64,000 nucleotides of DNA from Hydractinia symbiolongicarpus (lineage: Eukaryota; Cnidaria; Hydrozoa; Anthoathecata; Hydractiniidae), in NCBI RefSeq assembly GCF_029227915.1, contig NC_079880.1:126001-190000 (forward strand), in the 5' to 3' direction. Position 1 is the first letter of the stretch. Each line of letters begins with the position of its first letter. The notes under the pieces were generated by a model. The model did not search any database, was not told the origin of the DNA, and was given only the letters and a program-made list of their open reading frames with translations. Positions 38,391 through 51,846 of this stretch are shown in pieces. A program made the translations under genes and the position numbers.

Positions 38391-41300
38391 CAATCCGTTT
38401 GAAATACAACGGTTGAGTCACACATTCGTACCAACATGTATTTCGTGCTATTTTTCCGGTCTTACTAGGTTGTATGGCTTTTAACAGTTAAACAATTGAC
38501 TGTTGGACTTAATTGAACTGATTATGGACTGTGATCTTAATAATGTTATAAGTGAGACAAGTGGACTCCAAGAAATAGCAATTTTCTTAATTTGAAATGA
38601 TTGCCGAAACTCAGCGATTGCACTGGACGCTGTGGTAGCGCTTCATTTAAGAATTAAGCTAGTCATTTTTTTACTGTGGGACCAATCCTAGCCGTTAGCG
38701 CGTGCTGAAGAAATAGCGACAGTTTCAAAAACTACATTTCATTGTCTTTCTAACGGTGTCAGTCCGTTTGAGTTACAACGGTTGGGTCACATATTCGTAC
38801 CAACAAGTATTTAGCGAATTGTTTTTCTGATATTACTAAGTTGCATCGCTTTTAGCAGTAAAACGATTGACGGTGGGACTTAATTGAACTAACTTTGGAC
38901 TGTGACCTGATAAATGTGATAAATGAGACAATTGGACTCCAAGAAATAACATTCTTCTTAATTTGACGTGATTGCCGGAACTCAGCGATTACACAGGGCG
39001 CCGTGGTAGCGCTTCATTTAAGAATTTGGATAAATGAGTCATTCTTTACTGTGGGACCAATCCTAGCCCTTATGGCGTGCTGAAGAAATAGCAACAGTTT
39101 CTAATACTACATTTCACTGACTTTCTAACGGTGTCAGTCCGTTTGAGTTTCAACGGTTGGGTCGCATATTCGTACCAACATGTATTTAGCGATATTTCTC
39201 TCATATTGCTGGGTTGCATCGCTTTTAACAGTGAAACGATTGACTGTGGGACAAAATTGGACTGATTTTGGACTGTGATCATATAAATGTTATAAGTGAG
39301 ACAAGTTGACTCCAAGAAATAATATTCTTCTTAATTTGAAATGATTGCCGAAACTCAGCGATTGCACTGGACGTTGTGGTACCGCTTCATTTAAGAATTA
39401 AGCTAAAAAAAGTCATTTTTTTACTGTGGGATCAATCCTATCCGTTATCGCGCGCTGAAGAAATAGCGACAGTTTCAAAAACTACATTTCATTGACTTTG
39501 TAACGGTGTCAGTCCGTTTGTGTTGCAACGGTTGTGTCACATATTCGTGCCGACATGTATTTAGCGATATTTATCTTATATTACTAAGTTGCATCGCTTT
39601 TAGCAGTGAAACGATTGACTGTGGGACTTAATTGAACTAACTTTGGACTGTGACCTGATAAATGTGATAAATGAGACAATTGGACTCCAAGAAATAACAT
39701 TCTTCTTAATTTGACGTGATTGCCGGAACTCAGCGATTACACAGGGCGCTGTGGTAGCGCTTCATTTAAGAATTCAGATAAATGAGTCATTTTTTACTGT
39801 GTGACCAATCCTAGCCGTTATCGCGTGCTGAAGAAATAGCGACAGTTTCTAATACTACATTTCACTGACTTTCTAACGGTGTCAGTCCGTTTGAGTTTCA
39901 ACGGTTGGGTCACATATTCGTACCAACATGTATTTAGCGATATTTTTCTCATATTGCTAGGTTGCATCGCTTTTAACAGTGAAACGATTGACTGTGGGAC
40001 AAAATTGGACTGATTTTGGACTGTGATCATATAAATGTTATAAGTGAGACAAGTTGACTCCAAGAAATAACATTCTTTTTAATTTGACATCATTACCGGA
40101 ACTCAGCGATTACACAGGGCGCCGTGGTAGCGCTTCATTTAGGAATTTAGATAAATGAGTCATTCTTTACTGTGGGACCAATCCTAGCCCTTATCGCGTG
40201 CTGAAGAAATAGCGACAGTTTCTAATACTACATTTCACTGACTTTCTAACGGTGTCAGTCCGTTTGAGTTTCAACGGTTGGGTCGCATATTCGTACCAAC
40301 ATGTATTTAGCGATATTTCTCTCATATTGCTAGGTTGCATCGCTTTTAACAGTGAAACGATTGACTGTGGGACAAAATTGGACTGATTTTGGACTGTGAT
40401 CATATAAATGTTATAAGTGAGACAAGTTGACTCCAAGAAATAACATTCTTCTTAATTTGACATGATTACCGGAACTCAGCGATTACACTGGGCGCTGTGG
40501 TAGCACTTCATTTAAAAATTTAGATAAATAAGTCATTCTTTACTGTGGGATCAATCCTCTCCCTTATCGCGCGCTGAAGAAATAGTGACAGTTTCAAAAA
40601 CTACATTTCATTGACTTTCTAACAGTATCAATCCGCTGGAGTTACAACGGTTGAGTCACATGTTCGTACCAACATGTATTTCGTGCTACTTGTCCGGTCT
40701 TACTAGGTTGTATGGCTTTTAACAGTTAAACAATTGACTGTTGCACTGAATTGAACTGATTATGGACTGTGATCTTAAAAATGTTATAAGTGAGACAAGT
40801 GGACTCCAAGAAATAGCAATCTTCTTAATTTGAAATGATTGCCGAAACTCAGCGATTGCACTGGACGCTGTGATAGCGCTTCATTTAAGAATTAAGCTAC
40901 AAAAAGTCATTTTTTTACTGTGGGACCAATCCTAGCCGTTAGCGCGTGCTGAAGAAATAGCGACAGTTTCAAAAACTACATTTCATTGACTTTCTAACGG
41001 TTTTAGTCCGTTTGAGTTACAACGGTTGGGTCACTTATTCGTACCAACATGTATTTAGCGAATTGTTTTTCTGATATTCCTAGGTTGCATCGCTTTTAAC
41101 AGTGAAACGATTGACTGTGGGACAAAATTGGACTGATTTTGGACTGTGATCATATAAATGTTATAAGTGAGACAAGTTGACTCCAAGAAATAACATTCTT
41201 CTTAATTTGAAATGATTGCCGAAACTCAGCGATTGCGCTGGACGATGTGGTAGCGCTTCATTTAAGAATTAAACTACAAAAAGTCATTTTTTTACTGTGG

Positions 41301-41839
41301 GATCAATCCTATCCGTTATCGCGCGCTGAAGAAATAGCGACAGTTTCAAAAACTACATTTTATTGACTTTGTAACGTTGTCAGTCCGTTTGTGTTGCAAC
41401 GGTTGTGTCACATATTCGTACCGACATGTATTTAGCGATACTTATCTGATATTACTAAGTTGCATCGCTTTTAGCAGTGAAACGATTGACTGTGGGACTT
41501 AATTGAACTAACTTTGGACTGTGATCTGATAAATGTGATAAATGAGACAATTGGACTCCAAGAAATAACATTCTTCTTAATTTGACGTGATTGCCGGAAC
41601 TCAGCGATTACACAGGGCGCTGTGGTAGCGCTTCATTTAAGAATTTGGATAAATAAGTCATTCTTTACTGTGGGACCAATCCTAGCCCTTATCGCGTGCT
41701 GAAGAAATAGCGACAGTTTCTAATACTACATTTCACTGACTTTCTAACGGTGTCAGTCCGTTTGAGTTTCAACGGTTGGGTCACATATTCGTACCAACAT
41801 GTATTTAGCGATATTTCTCTCATATTGCTAGGTTGCATC

Positions 41840-42730
41840 GCTTTTAGCAGTGAAACGATTGAATGTGAGACTTAATTGAACTAACTTTGGACTGTGACCT
41901 GATATATGTGATAAATGAGACAATTGGACTCCAAGAAATAACATTCTTCTTAATTTGACATGATTGCCTAAACTCAACAATTACACTGGGCGCTGTGGTA
42001 CCGCTTCATTTAAAAATTTAGATAAATAAGTCATTCTTTACTGTGGGACCAATCCTAGCCGTTATCGGGCGCTGAAGAAATAGCGACAGTTTCAAAAACT
42101 ACATTTAATTGAGTTTCTAACGGTAACAATCCAGTTCAGTTACAACGTTTGCGTCACATATTCGTACCAACATGTATTTAGCGATATTTTTCTCATATTA
42201 CTAGGTTGCATCGCTTTTAACAGTGAAACGATTGACAGTGGGACTAAATTGGACTGATTTTGAACTGTGATCATATAAATGTTATAAGTGAGACAAGTTG
42301 ACTCCAAGAAATAACATTCTTCTTAATTTGACATGATTGCCGAAACTCAACGATTACACTGGGCGCTGTGGTAGCGCTTCATTTAAGAATTAAGCTAAAA
42401 AAAGTCATTTTCTTACTGTGGGACCAATCCTAGCCATTAGCGCGCTTAAGAAATAGAGACAGTTTCAAATACTACATTTCACTGACTTTCTAACGGTGTC
42501 AGTCCGTTTGAGTTTCAACGGTTGGGGCACATATTCGCACCAAAATGTATTTAGCGATATTTTTCTCATATTACTAGGTTGCATCGCTTTTAACAGTGAA
42601 ACGATTGACTGTGGGACAAAATTGGACTGATTTTGGACTGTGATCATATAAATGTTATATGTGAGACAAGTTGACTCCAAGAAATAACATTCTTCTTAAT
42701 TTGACATGATTACCGGAACTCAGCGATTAC
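41840..42730 (+). repeat. Duplicated segment of about 0.9 kb, left copy (offset 2,245)
   Basis: About 41840-42730 recurs at about 44085-44975, six units away. Both have 'gattgaatgtgagactt', 'ctcaacaattacactggg', 'gtaacaatcca', and the unusual 'gttggggcacatattcgc' with 'accaaaatgtatttagcg' (units 42500 and 44745). These two V units are the only ones I saw with 'ttcgcacc' in the otherwise constant 'ttcgtacc' block. The right copy begins inside the U unit at 43999. Confidence 0.86.
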
Positions 42731-43245
42731 ACTGGGCGTTGTAGTACCGCTTCATTTAAAAATTTAGATAAATAAGTCATTCTTTACTGTGGGATCAATC
42801 TTATCCGTTGTCGCGCGCTGAAGAAATAACGATAGTTTCAAAAACTACATTTCATTGACTTTCTAACGGTGTCAGTCCGTTTGAGTTGCAACGGTTGTGT
42901 CACATATTCGTACCGACATGTATTTAGCAATTCTTATCTGATATTACCAAGTTGCATCGCTTTTAGCAGTGAAACGATTGAATGTGAGACTTAATTGAAC
43001 TAACTTTGGACTGTGACCTGATAAATGTGATAAATGAGACAATTGGACTCAGAGAAATAACATTCTTCTTAATTTGACATGATTGCCGAAACTCAACAGT
43101 TACACTGGGCGCTGTGGTAGCGCTTCATTTAAGAATTAAGCTAAAAAAAGTCATTTTTTTACTGTGGGACCAATCCTAGCCTTTAGCGCGCTTAGGAAAT
43201 AGAGACAGTTTCAAATACTACATTTCACTGACTTTCTAACGGTGT

Positions 43246-43998
43246 CAGTCCGTTTGAGTTTCAACGGTTGGGTCACATATTCGTACCAACATGTATTTAG
43301 CGATATTTTTCGCATATTACTAGGTTGCATCGCTTTTAACAGTGAAACGATTGACTGTGGGACAAAATTGGACTGATTTTGGACTGTGATCATATAAATG
43401 TTATAAGTGAGACAAGTGGACTCCTAGAAATAACTTTCTTTTTAATTTGACATGATTGCCAGAACTCAGCGATGACACTGGGCGCTGTGGTAGCGCTTCA
43501 TTTAAGAATTAAGCTACAAAAAGTCATTTTTTTACTGTGGGACCAATCCTAGCCGATAGCGCGCGCTGAAGAAATAGCAACAGTTTCAAAAACTACATTT
43601 CAATGACTTTCTAACGGTGTCAGTCCGTTTGAGTTACAACGGTTGGGTCACATATTCGTACCAACATTTATTTAGCGAATTGTTTTTTTGATATTACTAG
43701 GTTGCATCGCTTTTAACAGTGAAACGATTGACTGTGGGACAAAATTGGACTGATTTTGGACCGTGATCATATAAATGTTATAAGTGAGACAAGTTGACTC
43801 CAAGAAATAACATTCTTCTTAATTTGACATGATTGCCGAAACTCAACGATTACACTGGGCACTGTGGTAGCGCTTCATTTAAGAAATAAGCTAAAAAAAA
43901 GTCATTTTTTTACTGTGGGACCAATCCTATCCGTTATCGCGCGCTGAAGAAATAGTGATAGTTTGAAAAACTACATTTCATTGACTTTCTAACGGTGT
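43246..43998 (+). repeat. V-T pair with copies about 3 kb downstream
   Basis: The unit at 43246 (V with 'ttttcgcatattac') matches 46237 at offset 2991. The segment from about 43420 ('ggactcctagaaataac', 'cagcgatgacactggg') through the T unit at 43621 ('aacatttatttagcgaattg') matches about 46784 through 46985 at offset 3364. The offset changes by one unit because an S monomer (46610) lies between V and T in the downstream copy. The unit at 43621 is 378 bp, the longest in the window, partly from an A-run 'ctaaaaaaaagtc' near 43891. Confidence 0.75.
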
Positions 43999-44084
43999 CA
44001 GTCCGTTTGAGTTGCAACGGTTGTGTCACATATTCGTACCGACATGTATTTAGCAATTCTTATCTGATATTACTAAGTTGCATC

Positions 44085-44975
44085 GCTTTTAGCAGTGAAA
44101 CGATTGAATGTGAGACTTAATTGAACTAACTTTGGACTGTGACCTGATAAATGTGATAAATGAGACAATTGGACTCCAAGAAATAACATTCTTCTTAATT
44201 TGACATGATTGCCGAAACTCAACAATTACACTGGGCGCTGTGGTACCGCTTCATTTAAAAATTTAGATAAATAAGTCATTCTTTACTGTGGGACCAATCC
44301 TAGCCGTTATCGGGCGCTGAAGAAATAGCGACAGTTTCAAAAACTACATTTAATTGAGTTTCTAACGGTAACAATCCACTTCAGTTACAACGTTTGCGTC
44401 ACATATTCGTACCAACATGTATTTAGCGATATTTTTCTCATATTACTAGGTTGCATCGCTTTTAACAGTGAAACGATTGACTGTGGGACTAAATTGGACT
44501 GATTTTGAACTGTGATCATATAAATGTTATAAGTGAGACAAGTTGACTCCAAGAAATAACATTCTTCTTAATTTGACATGATTGCCGAAACTCAACGATT
44601 ACACTGGGCGCTGTGGTAGCGCTTCATTTAAGAATTAAGCTAAAAAAAGTCATTTTCTTACTGTGGGACCAATCCTAGCCATTAGCGCGCTTAAGAAATA
44701 GAGACAGTTTCAATTACTACATTTCACTGACTTTCTAACGGTGTCAGTCCGTTTGAGTTTCAACGGTTGGGGCACATATTCGCACCAAAATGTATTTAGC
44801 GATATTTTTCTCATATTACTAGGTTGCATCGCTTTTAACAGTGAAACGATTGACTGTGGGACAAAATTTAACTGATTTTGGACTGTGATCATATAAATGT
44901 TATAAGTGAGACAAGTTGACTCCAAGAAATAACATTCTTCTTAATTTGACATGATTACCGGAACTCAGCGATTAC
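44085..44975 (+). repeat. Duplicated segment of about 0.9 kb, right copy (offset 2,245)
   Basis: Partner of 41840-42730 and spans the units at 43999 (right part), 44372 (W) and 44745 (V). Private differences are 'tttcaattactac' and 'caaaatttaactg'. After about 44975 the copies diverge ('cacttggcgctgtggtagc' here against 'cactgggcgttgtagtacc' there). Confidence 0.85.
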
Positions 44976-47900
44976 ACTTGGCGCTGTGGTAGCGCTTCAT
45001 TTAAAAATTTAGATAAATAAGTCATTCTTTACTGTGGGATCAATCCTATCCGTTATCGCGCGCTGAAGAAATAGCGATAGTTTCAAAAACTACATTTCAT
45101 TGACTTTGTAACGGTGTCAGTCCGTTTGAGTTGCAACGGTTGTGTCACATAGTCGTACCGACATGTAATTAGCGATATTAATCTGATATTACTAAGTTGC
45201 ATCGCTTTTAGCAGTGAAACGATTGACTGTGGGACTTAAGTGAACTAACTTTGGACTGTGACCTGATAAATGTGATAAATGAGACAATTGGACTCCAAGA
45301 AATAAGATTCTTCTTAGTTTGACGTGATTGCCGGAACTCAGCGATTACCCTAGGCGCTGTGGTAGCGCTTCATTTAAGAATTTAGACAAATGAGTCATTT
45401 TTTACTGTGCGACCAATCCTAGCCCTTATCGCGCGCTGAAGAAATAGCGACAGTTTCAAATACTACATTTCACTGACTTTCTAACGGTGTCAGTCCGTTT
45501 GAGTTTCAACGGTTGGGTCACATATTCGTGCCAACATGTATTTAGCGATATTTTTTTCATATTACTAGGTTGCATCGCTTTTAACAGTGAAACGATTGAC
45601 TGTGTTACAAAATTGGACTGATTTTTGACTGTGATCATATAAATGTTATAAGTGAGACAAGTTGACTCCAAGAAATAACATTCTTCTTAATTTGACATGA
45701 TTACCGGAACTCAGCGATTACGCTGGGCGCTGTGGTAGCGGTTCATTTAAAAGTTTAGATAAATAAGTCTTTCTTTACTGTGGGATCAATCCTATCCGTT
45801 ATCGCGCGCTGAAGAAATGGCGATAGTTTCAAAAACTACATTTCATTGACTTTCTAACGGTGTCAGTCCGTTTGAGTTGCAACGGTTGTGTCACATATTC
45901 GTACCGACATGTATTTAGCAATTCTTATCTGATATTACTAAGTTGCATCGCTTTTAGCAGTGAAACGATTGAATGTGAGACTTAATTGAACTAACTTTGG
46001 ACTGTGACCTGATAAATGTGATAAATGAGACAATTGGACTCAGAGAAATAACATTCTTCTTAATTTGACATGATTGCCGAAACTCAACAATTACACTAGG
46101 TGCTGTGGTAGCGCTTCATTTAAGAATTAAGCTAAAAAAAGTCATTTTTTTACTGTGGGACCAATCCTAGCCATTAGCGCGGTTAGGAAATAGAGACAGT
46201 TTCAAATACTACATTTCACTGACTTTCTAACGGTGTCAGTCCTTTTGAGTTTCAACGGTTGGGTCACATATTCGTACCAACATGTATTTAGCGATATTTT
46301 TCGCATATTACTAGGTTGCATCGCTTTTAACAGTGAAACGATTGACTGTGGGACAAAATTGGACTGATTTTGGACTGTGATCATATAAATGTTATAAGTG
46401 AGACAAGTTGACTTCAAGAAATAACCTTCTTCTTAATTTGACATGATTACCGGAACTCAGCGATTTCACTGGGCGCTGTGGTGGCGCTTCACTTAAAAAT
46501 TTAGATAAATAAGTCATTCTTTACTGTGGGACCAATCCTAGCCCTTATCGCGCGCTAAAGAAATAGCGACAGTTTCAAATACTACATTTCATTGTCTTTC
46601 TAACAGTATCAATCCGTTTGAAATTCAACGGTTGAGTCACATATTCGTACCAACATGTATTTCGTGCTATCTGTCCGGTCTTACTAGGTTGTATGGCTTT
46701 TAACAGTTAAACAATTGACTTTTGGACTTAATTGAACTGATTATGGACTGTGATCTTAAAAATGTTATAAGTGAGACAAGTGGACTCCTAGAAATAACAT
46801 TCTTTTTAATTTGACATGATTGCCGGAACTCAGCGATGACACTGGGCGCTGTGGTAGCGCTTCATTTAAGAATTAAGCTACAAAAAGTCATTTTTTTACT
46901 GTGGGACCAATCCTAGCCGATAGCGCGCGCTGAAGAAATAGCGACAGTTTCAAAAACTACATTTCAATGACCTTCTAACGGTGTCAGTCCGTTTGAGTTA
47001 CAACGGTTGGGTCACATATTCGTACCAACATTTATTTAGCGAATTGTTTTTTTGATATTACTAGGTTGCATCGCTTTTAACAGTGAAACGATTGACTGTG
47101 GGACAAAATTGGACTGATTTTGGACCGTGATCATATAAATGTTATAAGTGAGACAAGTTGACTCCAAGAAATAACATTCTTTTTAATTTGACATGAATAC
47201 AGGAACTCAGCGATTACACTGGGCGCTGTGGTAGCACTTCATTTAAAAATTTAGATAAATAAGTCATTCTTTACTGTGGGATCAATCCTATCCGTTATCG
47301 CGCGCTGAAGAAATAGCGATAGTTTCAAAAACTACATTTCATTGACTTTCTAACGGTGTCAGTCCGTTTGAGTTGCAACGGTTGTGTCATATATTCGTAC
47401 CGACATGTATTTAGTGATATTTATCTGATATTACTAAGTTGCATCGCTTTTAGCAGTGAAACGATTCAGTGTGGGACTTAATTGAACTAACTTTGGACTG
47501 TGGCCTGATAAATGTGATAAATGAGACAATTGGACTCCAAGAAATAACATTCTTCTTAATTTGACGTGATTGCCGGAACTCAACGATTACACAGGGCGCT
47601 GTGGTAGCGCTTCATTTAAGAATTTAAATAAATGAGTCATTCTTTACTGTGGGACCAATCCTAGCCCTTATCGCGCGCTGAAGAAATAGTAACAGTTTCA
47701 AATACTACATTTCACTGACTTTCTAACGGTGTTAGTCTGTTTGAGTTGCAACGGTTGTGTCACATAATCGTACCGACATGTATTTAGCAATATTTATCTA
47801 ATATTACTAAGTTGCATCGCCTTTAGCAGTGAAACGATTGACTGTGGGACTTAATTGAACTAACTTTGGACTGTGACCTGATAAATGTGATAAATGAGAC

Positions 47901-49227
47901 AATTGGACTCCAAGAAATAACATTTTTCTTAATTTGACATGATTGCCGAAACTCAACGATTACAGTGGGCACTGTGGTAGCGCTTCATTTAAGAATTAAG
48001 CTAAAAAAAATCATTTTTTTACTGTGGGACCTATCCTAGCCATTAGCGCGCTTAAGAAATAGAGACAGTTTCAAATACTACATTTCACTGACTTTCTAAC
48101 GGTGTCAGTCCGTTTGAGTTTCAACGGTTGGGTAACATATTCGTACCAACATGTATTTAGCGATATTTTTCTCATATTACTACGTTGCATCGCTTTTAAA
48201 AGTGAAACGATTGACTGTGGGACAAAATTGGACTGATTTTGGACTGTGATCATATAAAAGTTATAAGTGAGACAAAATGACTCCAAGAAATAACATTCTT
48301 CTTAACTTGACATGCTTACCGGAACTCAGCGATTACACTGGGCGCTGCGGTAGCGCTTCATTTAAAAATTTAGATAAATAAGTCATTCTTTACTGTGGGA
48401 CCAATCCTAGCCGTTATCGGGCGCTGAAGAAAGAGCGATAGTTTCAAAAACTACATTTCATTGACTTTCTAACGGTAACAATCCACTTCAGTTACAACGT
48501 TTGCGTCACGTATTCGTACCAACATGTATTTAGCGATATTTTTCTCATATTACTAGGTTGCATCGCTTTTAACAGTGAAACGATTGACTGTGGTGCTAAA
48601 TTGAACTGATTTTGGACTGTGACCTTATAAATGTTAGAAGTGAGACAAGTGGACTCCAAGAAATAGCAATCTTCTTAATTTGAAATGATTGCCGAAACTC
48701 AGCGATTGCACTGGACGAAGTGGTAGCGCTTCAATTAAGAATTTAGATAAATAAGTCATTCTTTACTGTGGGACCAATCTTAGCCGTTATCGCGCGCTGA
48801 AGAAATAGCGACAGTTTCAAATACTACATTTCATTGTCTTTCTAACAGTATCAATCCGTTTGAAATACAACGGTTGAGTCACATATTCGTACCAACATGT
48901 ATTTCGTGCTATTTGTCCGGTCTTACTAGGTTGTATGGCCCTTTAACAGTTAAACAATTGACTATTGGACTTAATTGAACTGATTATGGACTGTGATATT
49001 AAAAATGTTATAAGTGAGACAAATGGACTGCTAGAAATAACATTCTTTTTTATTTGACATGATTGCCGGAACTCAGCGATGACACTGGGCGCTGTGGTAG
49101 CGCTTCATTTAAGAATTAAGCTACAAAAAGTCATTTTTTTACTGTGGGACCAATCCTAGCCGATAGCGCGCGCTAAAGAAATAGCGACAGTTTCAAAAAC
49201 TACATTTCAATGACTTTCTAACGGTGT

Positions 49228-49604
49228 CAGTCCGTTTGAGTTACAACGGTTGGGTCACATATTCGTACCAACATGTATTTAGCGAATTGTTTTTTTGATA
49301 TTACTAGGTTGCATCGCTTTTAACAGTGAAACAATTGACTGTTGGACTTAATTGAACTGATTATGGACTGTGATATTAAAAATGTTATAAGTGAGACAAG
49401 TGGACTGCTAGAAATAGCATTCTTTTTAATTTGACATGATTGCCGGAACTCAGCGATGACACTGGGCGCTGTGGTAGCGCTTCATTTAAGAATTAAGCTA
49501 CAAAAAGTCATTTTTTTACTGTGGGACCAATCCTAGCCCTTATCGCGCGCTGAAGAAATAGCGACAGTTTCAAATACTACATTTCACTGACTTTCTAACG
49601 GTGT
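49228..49604 (+). repeat. Chimeric T/S monomer, 377 bp
   Basis: The left end is T ('gtttgagttacaacggttgg', 'tttagcgaattgttttttt'). The right part is S ('gtgaaacaattgactgttgg', 'cttaattgaactgattatgg', 'gtggactgctagaaatagc'). The switch is in 'ggttgcatcgcttttaacag' or just upstream, about 49300-49330. This fusion lies at the left edge of the 1,121-bp trimer run. Confidence 0.8.
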
Positions 49605-50725
49605 CAGTCCGTTTGAGTTGCAACGGTTGTGTCACATAATCGTACCGACATGTATTTAGCGATGTTTATCTGATATTACTAAGTTGCATCGCTTTTAACA
49701 GTGAAACGATTGACTGTTGGACTTAATTGAACTAACTTTGGACTGTGACCTGATAAATGTGATAAATGAGACAATTGGACTCCAAGAAATAACATTCTTC
49801 TTAATTTGACGTGATTGCCGGAACTCAGGGATTACACTGGGCGCTGTGGTAGCGCTTCATTTAAGAATTTAGATAAATGAGTCATTCTTTACTGTGGGAC
49901 CAATCCTAGCCGTTATCGGGCGCTGAAGAAATAGCGATAGTTTCAAAAACTACATTTCATTGACTTTCTAACGGAAACAATCCACTTCAGTTACAACGTT
50001 TGCGTCACGTATTCGTACCAACATGTATTTAGCGATATTTTTCTCATATTACTAGGTTGCATCGCTTTTAACAGTGAAACGATTGACTGTGGTGCTAAAT
50101 TGAACTGATTTTGGACTGTGACCTTATAAATGTTATAAGTGAGACAAGTGGACTCCAAGAAATACCAATCTTCTTAATTTGAAATGATTGCCGAAACTCA
50201 GCGATTGCACTGGACGCTGTGGTAGCGCTTCAATTAAGAATTTAGATAAATAAGTCATTCTTTACTGTGGGACCAATCTTAGCCGTTATCGCGCGCTGAA
50301 GAAATAGCGACAGTTTCAAAAACTACATTTCATTGTCTTTCTAACAGTTTCAATCCGTTTGAAATACAACGGTTGAGTCACATATTCGTACCAACATGTA
50401 TTTCGTGCTATTTCTCCGGTCTTACTAGGTTATATGGCTTTTAACAGTTAAACAATTGACTGTTGGACTTAATTGAACTGATTATGGACTGTGATCTTAA
50501 AAATGTTATAAGTGAGACAAGTGGACTGCTAGAAATAACATTCTTTTTAATTTGACATGATTGCCGGAACTCAGCGATGACACTGGGCGCTGTGGTAGAG
50601 CTTCATTTAAGAATTAAGCTACAAAAAGTCATTTTTTTACTGTGGGACCAATCCTAGCCGATAGCGCGCGCTGAAGAAATAGCGATAGTTTCAAAAACTA
50701 CATTTTATTGACTTTGTAACGGTGT
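49605..50725 (+). repeat. 1,121-bp three-unit higher-order repeat U-W-S, copy 1
   Basis: Units U 49605, W 49978 and S 50351 recur at 50726, 51099 and 51472, all at offset 1121. Shared private variants are 'tttagcgatgtttatctg', 'ggaactcagggattac', 'aacggaaacaatccac', 'agaaataccaatcttc', 'gctatttctccgg' and 'ggtagagcttcattt'. By eye the periodic region runs from about 49.33 to 51.8 kb. Confidence 0.9.
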
Positions 50726-51846
50726 CAGTCCGTTTGAGTTGCAACGGTTGTGTCACATATTCGTACCGACATGTATTTAGCGATGTTTATCTGATATTAC
50801 TAAGTTGCATCGCTTTTAGCAGTGAAACGATTGACTGTTGGACTTAATTGAACTAACTTTGGACTGTGACCTGATAAATGGGATAAATGAGACAATTGGA
50901 CTCCAAGAAATAACATTCTTCTTAATTTGACGTGATTGCCGGAACTCAGGGATTACACTGGGCGCTGTGGTAGCGCTTCATTTAAGAATTTAGATAAATG
51001 AGTCATTCTTTACTGTGGGACCAATCCTAGCCGTTATCGGGCGCTGAAGAAATAGCGATAGTTTCAAAAACCACATTTCATTGACTTTCTAACGGAAACA
51101 ATCCACTTCAGTTACAACGTTTGCGTCACGTATTCGTACCAACATGTATTTAGCGATATTTTTCTCATATTACTAGGTTGCATCGCTTTTAACAGTGAAA
51201 CGATTGACTGTGGTGCTAAATTGAACTGATTTTGGACTGTGACCTTATAAATGTTATAAGTGAGACAAGTGGACTCCAAGAAATACCAATCTTCTTAATT
51301 TGAAATGATTGCCGAAACTCAGCGATTGCACTGGACGCTGTGGTAGCGCTTCAATTAAGAATTTAGATAAATAAGTCATTCTTTACTGTGGGACCAATCT
51401 TAGCCGTTATTGCGCGCTGAAGAAATAGCGACAGTTTCAAAAACTACATTTCATTGTCTTTCTAACAGTATCAATCCGTTTGAAATACAACGGTTGAGTC
51501 ACATATTCGTACCAACATGTATTTCGTGCTATTTCTCCGGTCTTACTAGGATATATGGCTTTTAACAGTTAAACAATTGACTGTTGGACTTAATTGAACT
51601 GATTATGGACTGTGATCTTAAAAATGTTATAAGTGAGACAAGTGGACTGCTAGAAATAACATTCTTTTTAATTTGACATGATTGCCGGAACTCAGCGATG
51701 ACACTGGGCGCTGTGGTAGAGCTTCATTTAAGAATTAAGCTACAAAAAGTCATTTTTTTACTGTGGGACCAATCCTAGCCGATAGCGCGCGCTGAAGAAA
51801 TAGCGACAGTTTCAAAAACTACATTTCAATGACTTTCTAACGGTGT
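50726..51846 (+). repeat. 1,121-bp three-unit higher-order repeat U-W-S, copy 2
   Basis: Second copy of the trimer, with private changes 'gataaatgggataaatg' (about 50872), 'aaaaaccacatttc' (about 51066) and 'ctaggatatatgg' (about 51546). It is followed by a T unit at 51847 rather than another U, so there are about 2.2 copies in all. Confidence 0.89.

Larger units (their letters stand above)
20676..38845 (+). repeat. Satellite domain 2 (S-T-P-Q-R subfamily), units 57-105
   Basis: Unit starts: 20878, 21249, 21622, 21995, 22368, 22739, 23113, 23488, 23861, 24234, 24607, 24980, 25353, 25722, 26097, 26470, 26843, 27216, 27585, 27960, 28333, 28702, 29077, 29450, 29823, 30192, 30566, 30939, 31308, 31683, 32056, 32429, 32798, 33173, 33546, 33919, 34292, 34665, 35034, 35409, 35782, 36154, 36527, 36901, 37270, 37645, 38018, 38391, 38760. 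Five monomer types: S ('gtttgaaatacaacgg', 'tttcgtgctatttgtccgg', 369 bp, 'aattaagctagtcat'); T ('acaagtatttagcgaattg', 375 bp); P ('gagttgcaacggttggg', 'ctctcatattgctagg'); Q ('caatccgctggagttac', 'cgtgatatttttccgg'); R ('caatccacttcagttac', 'gtcacgtattcg'). P, Q and R are 373 bp. No gene is present. Confidence 0.93.
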
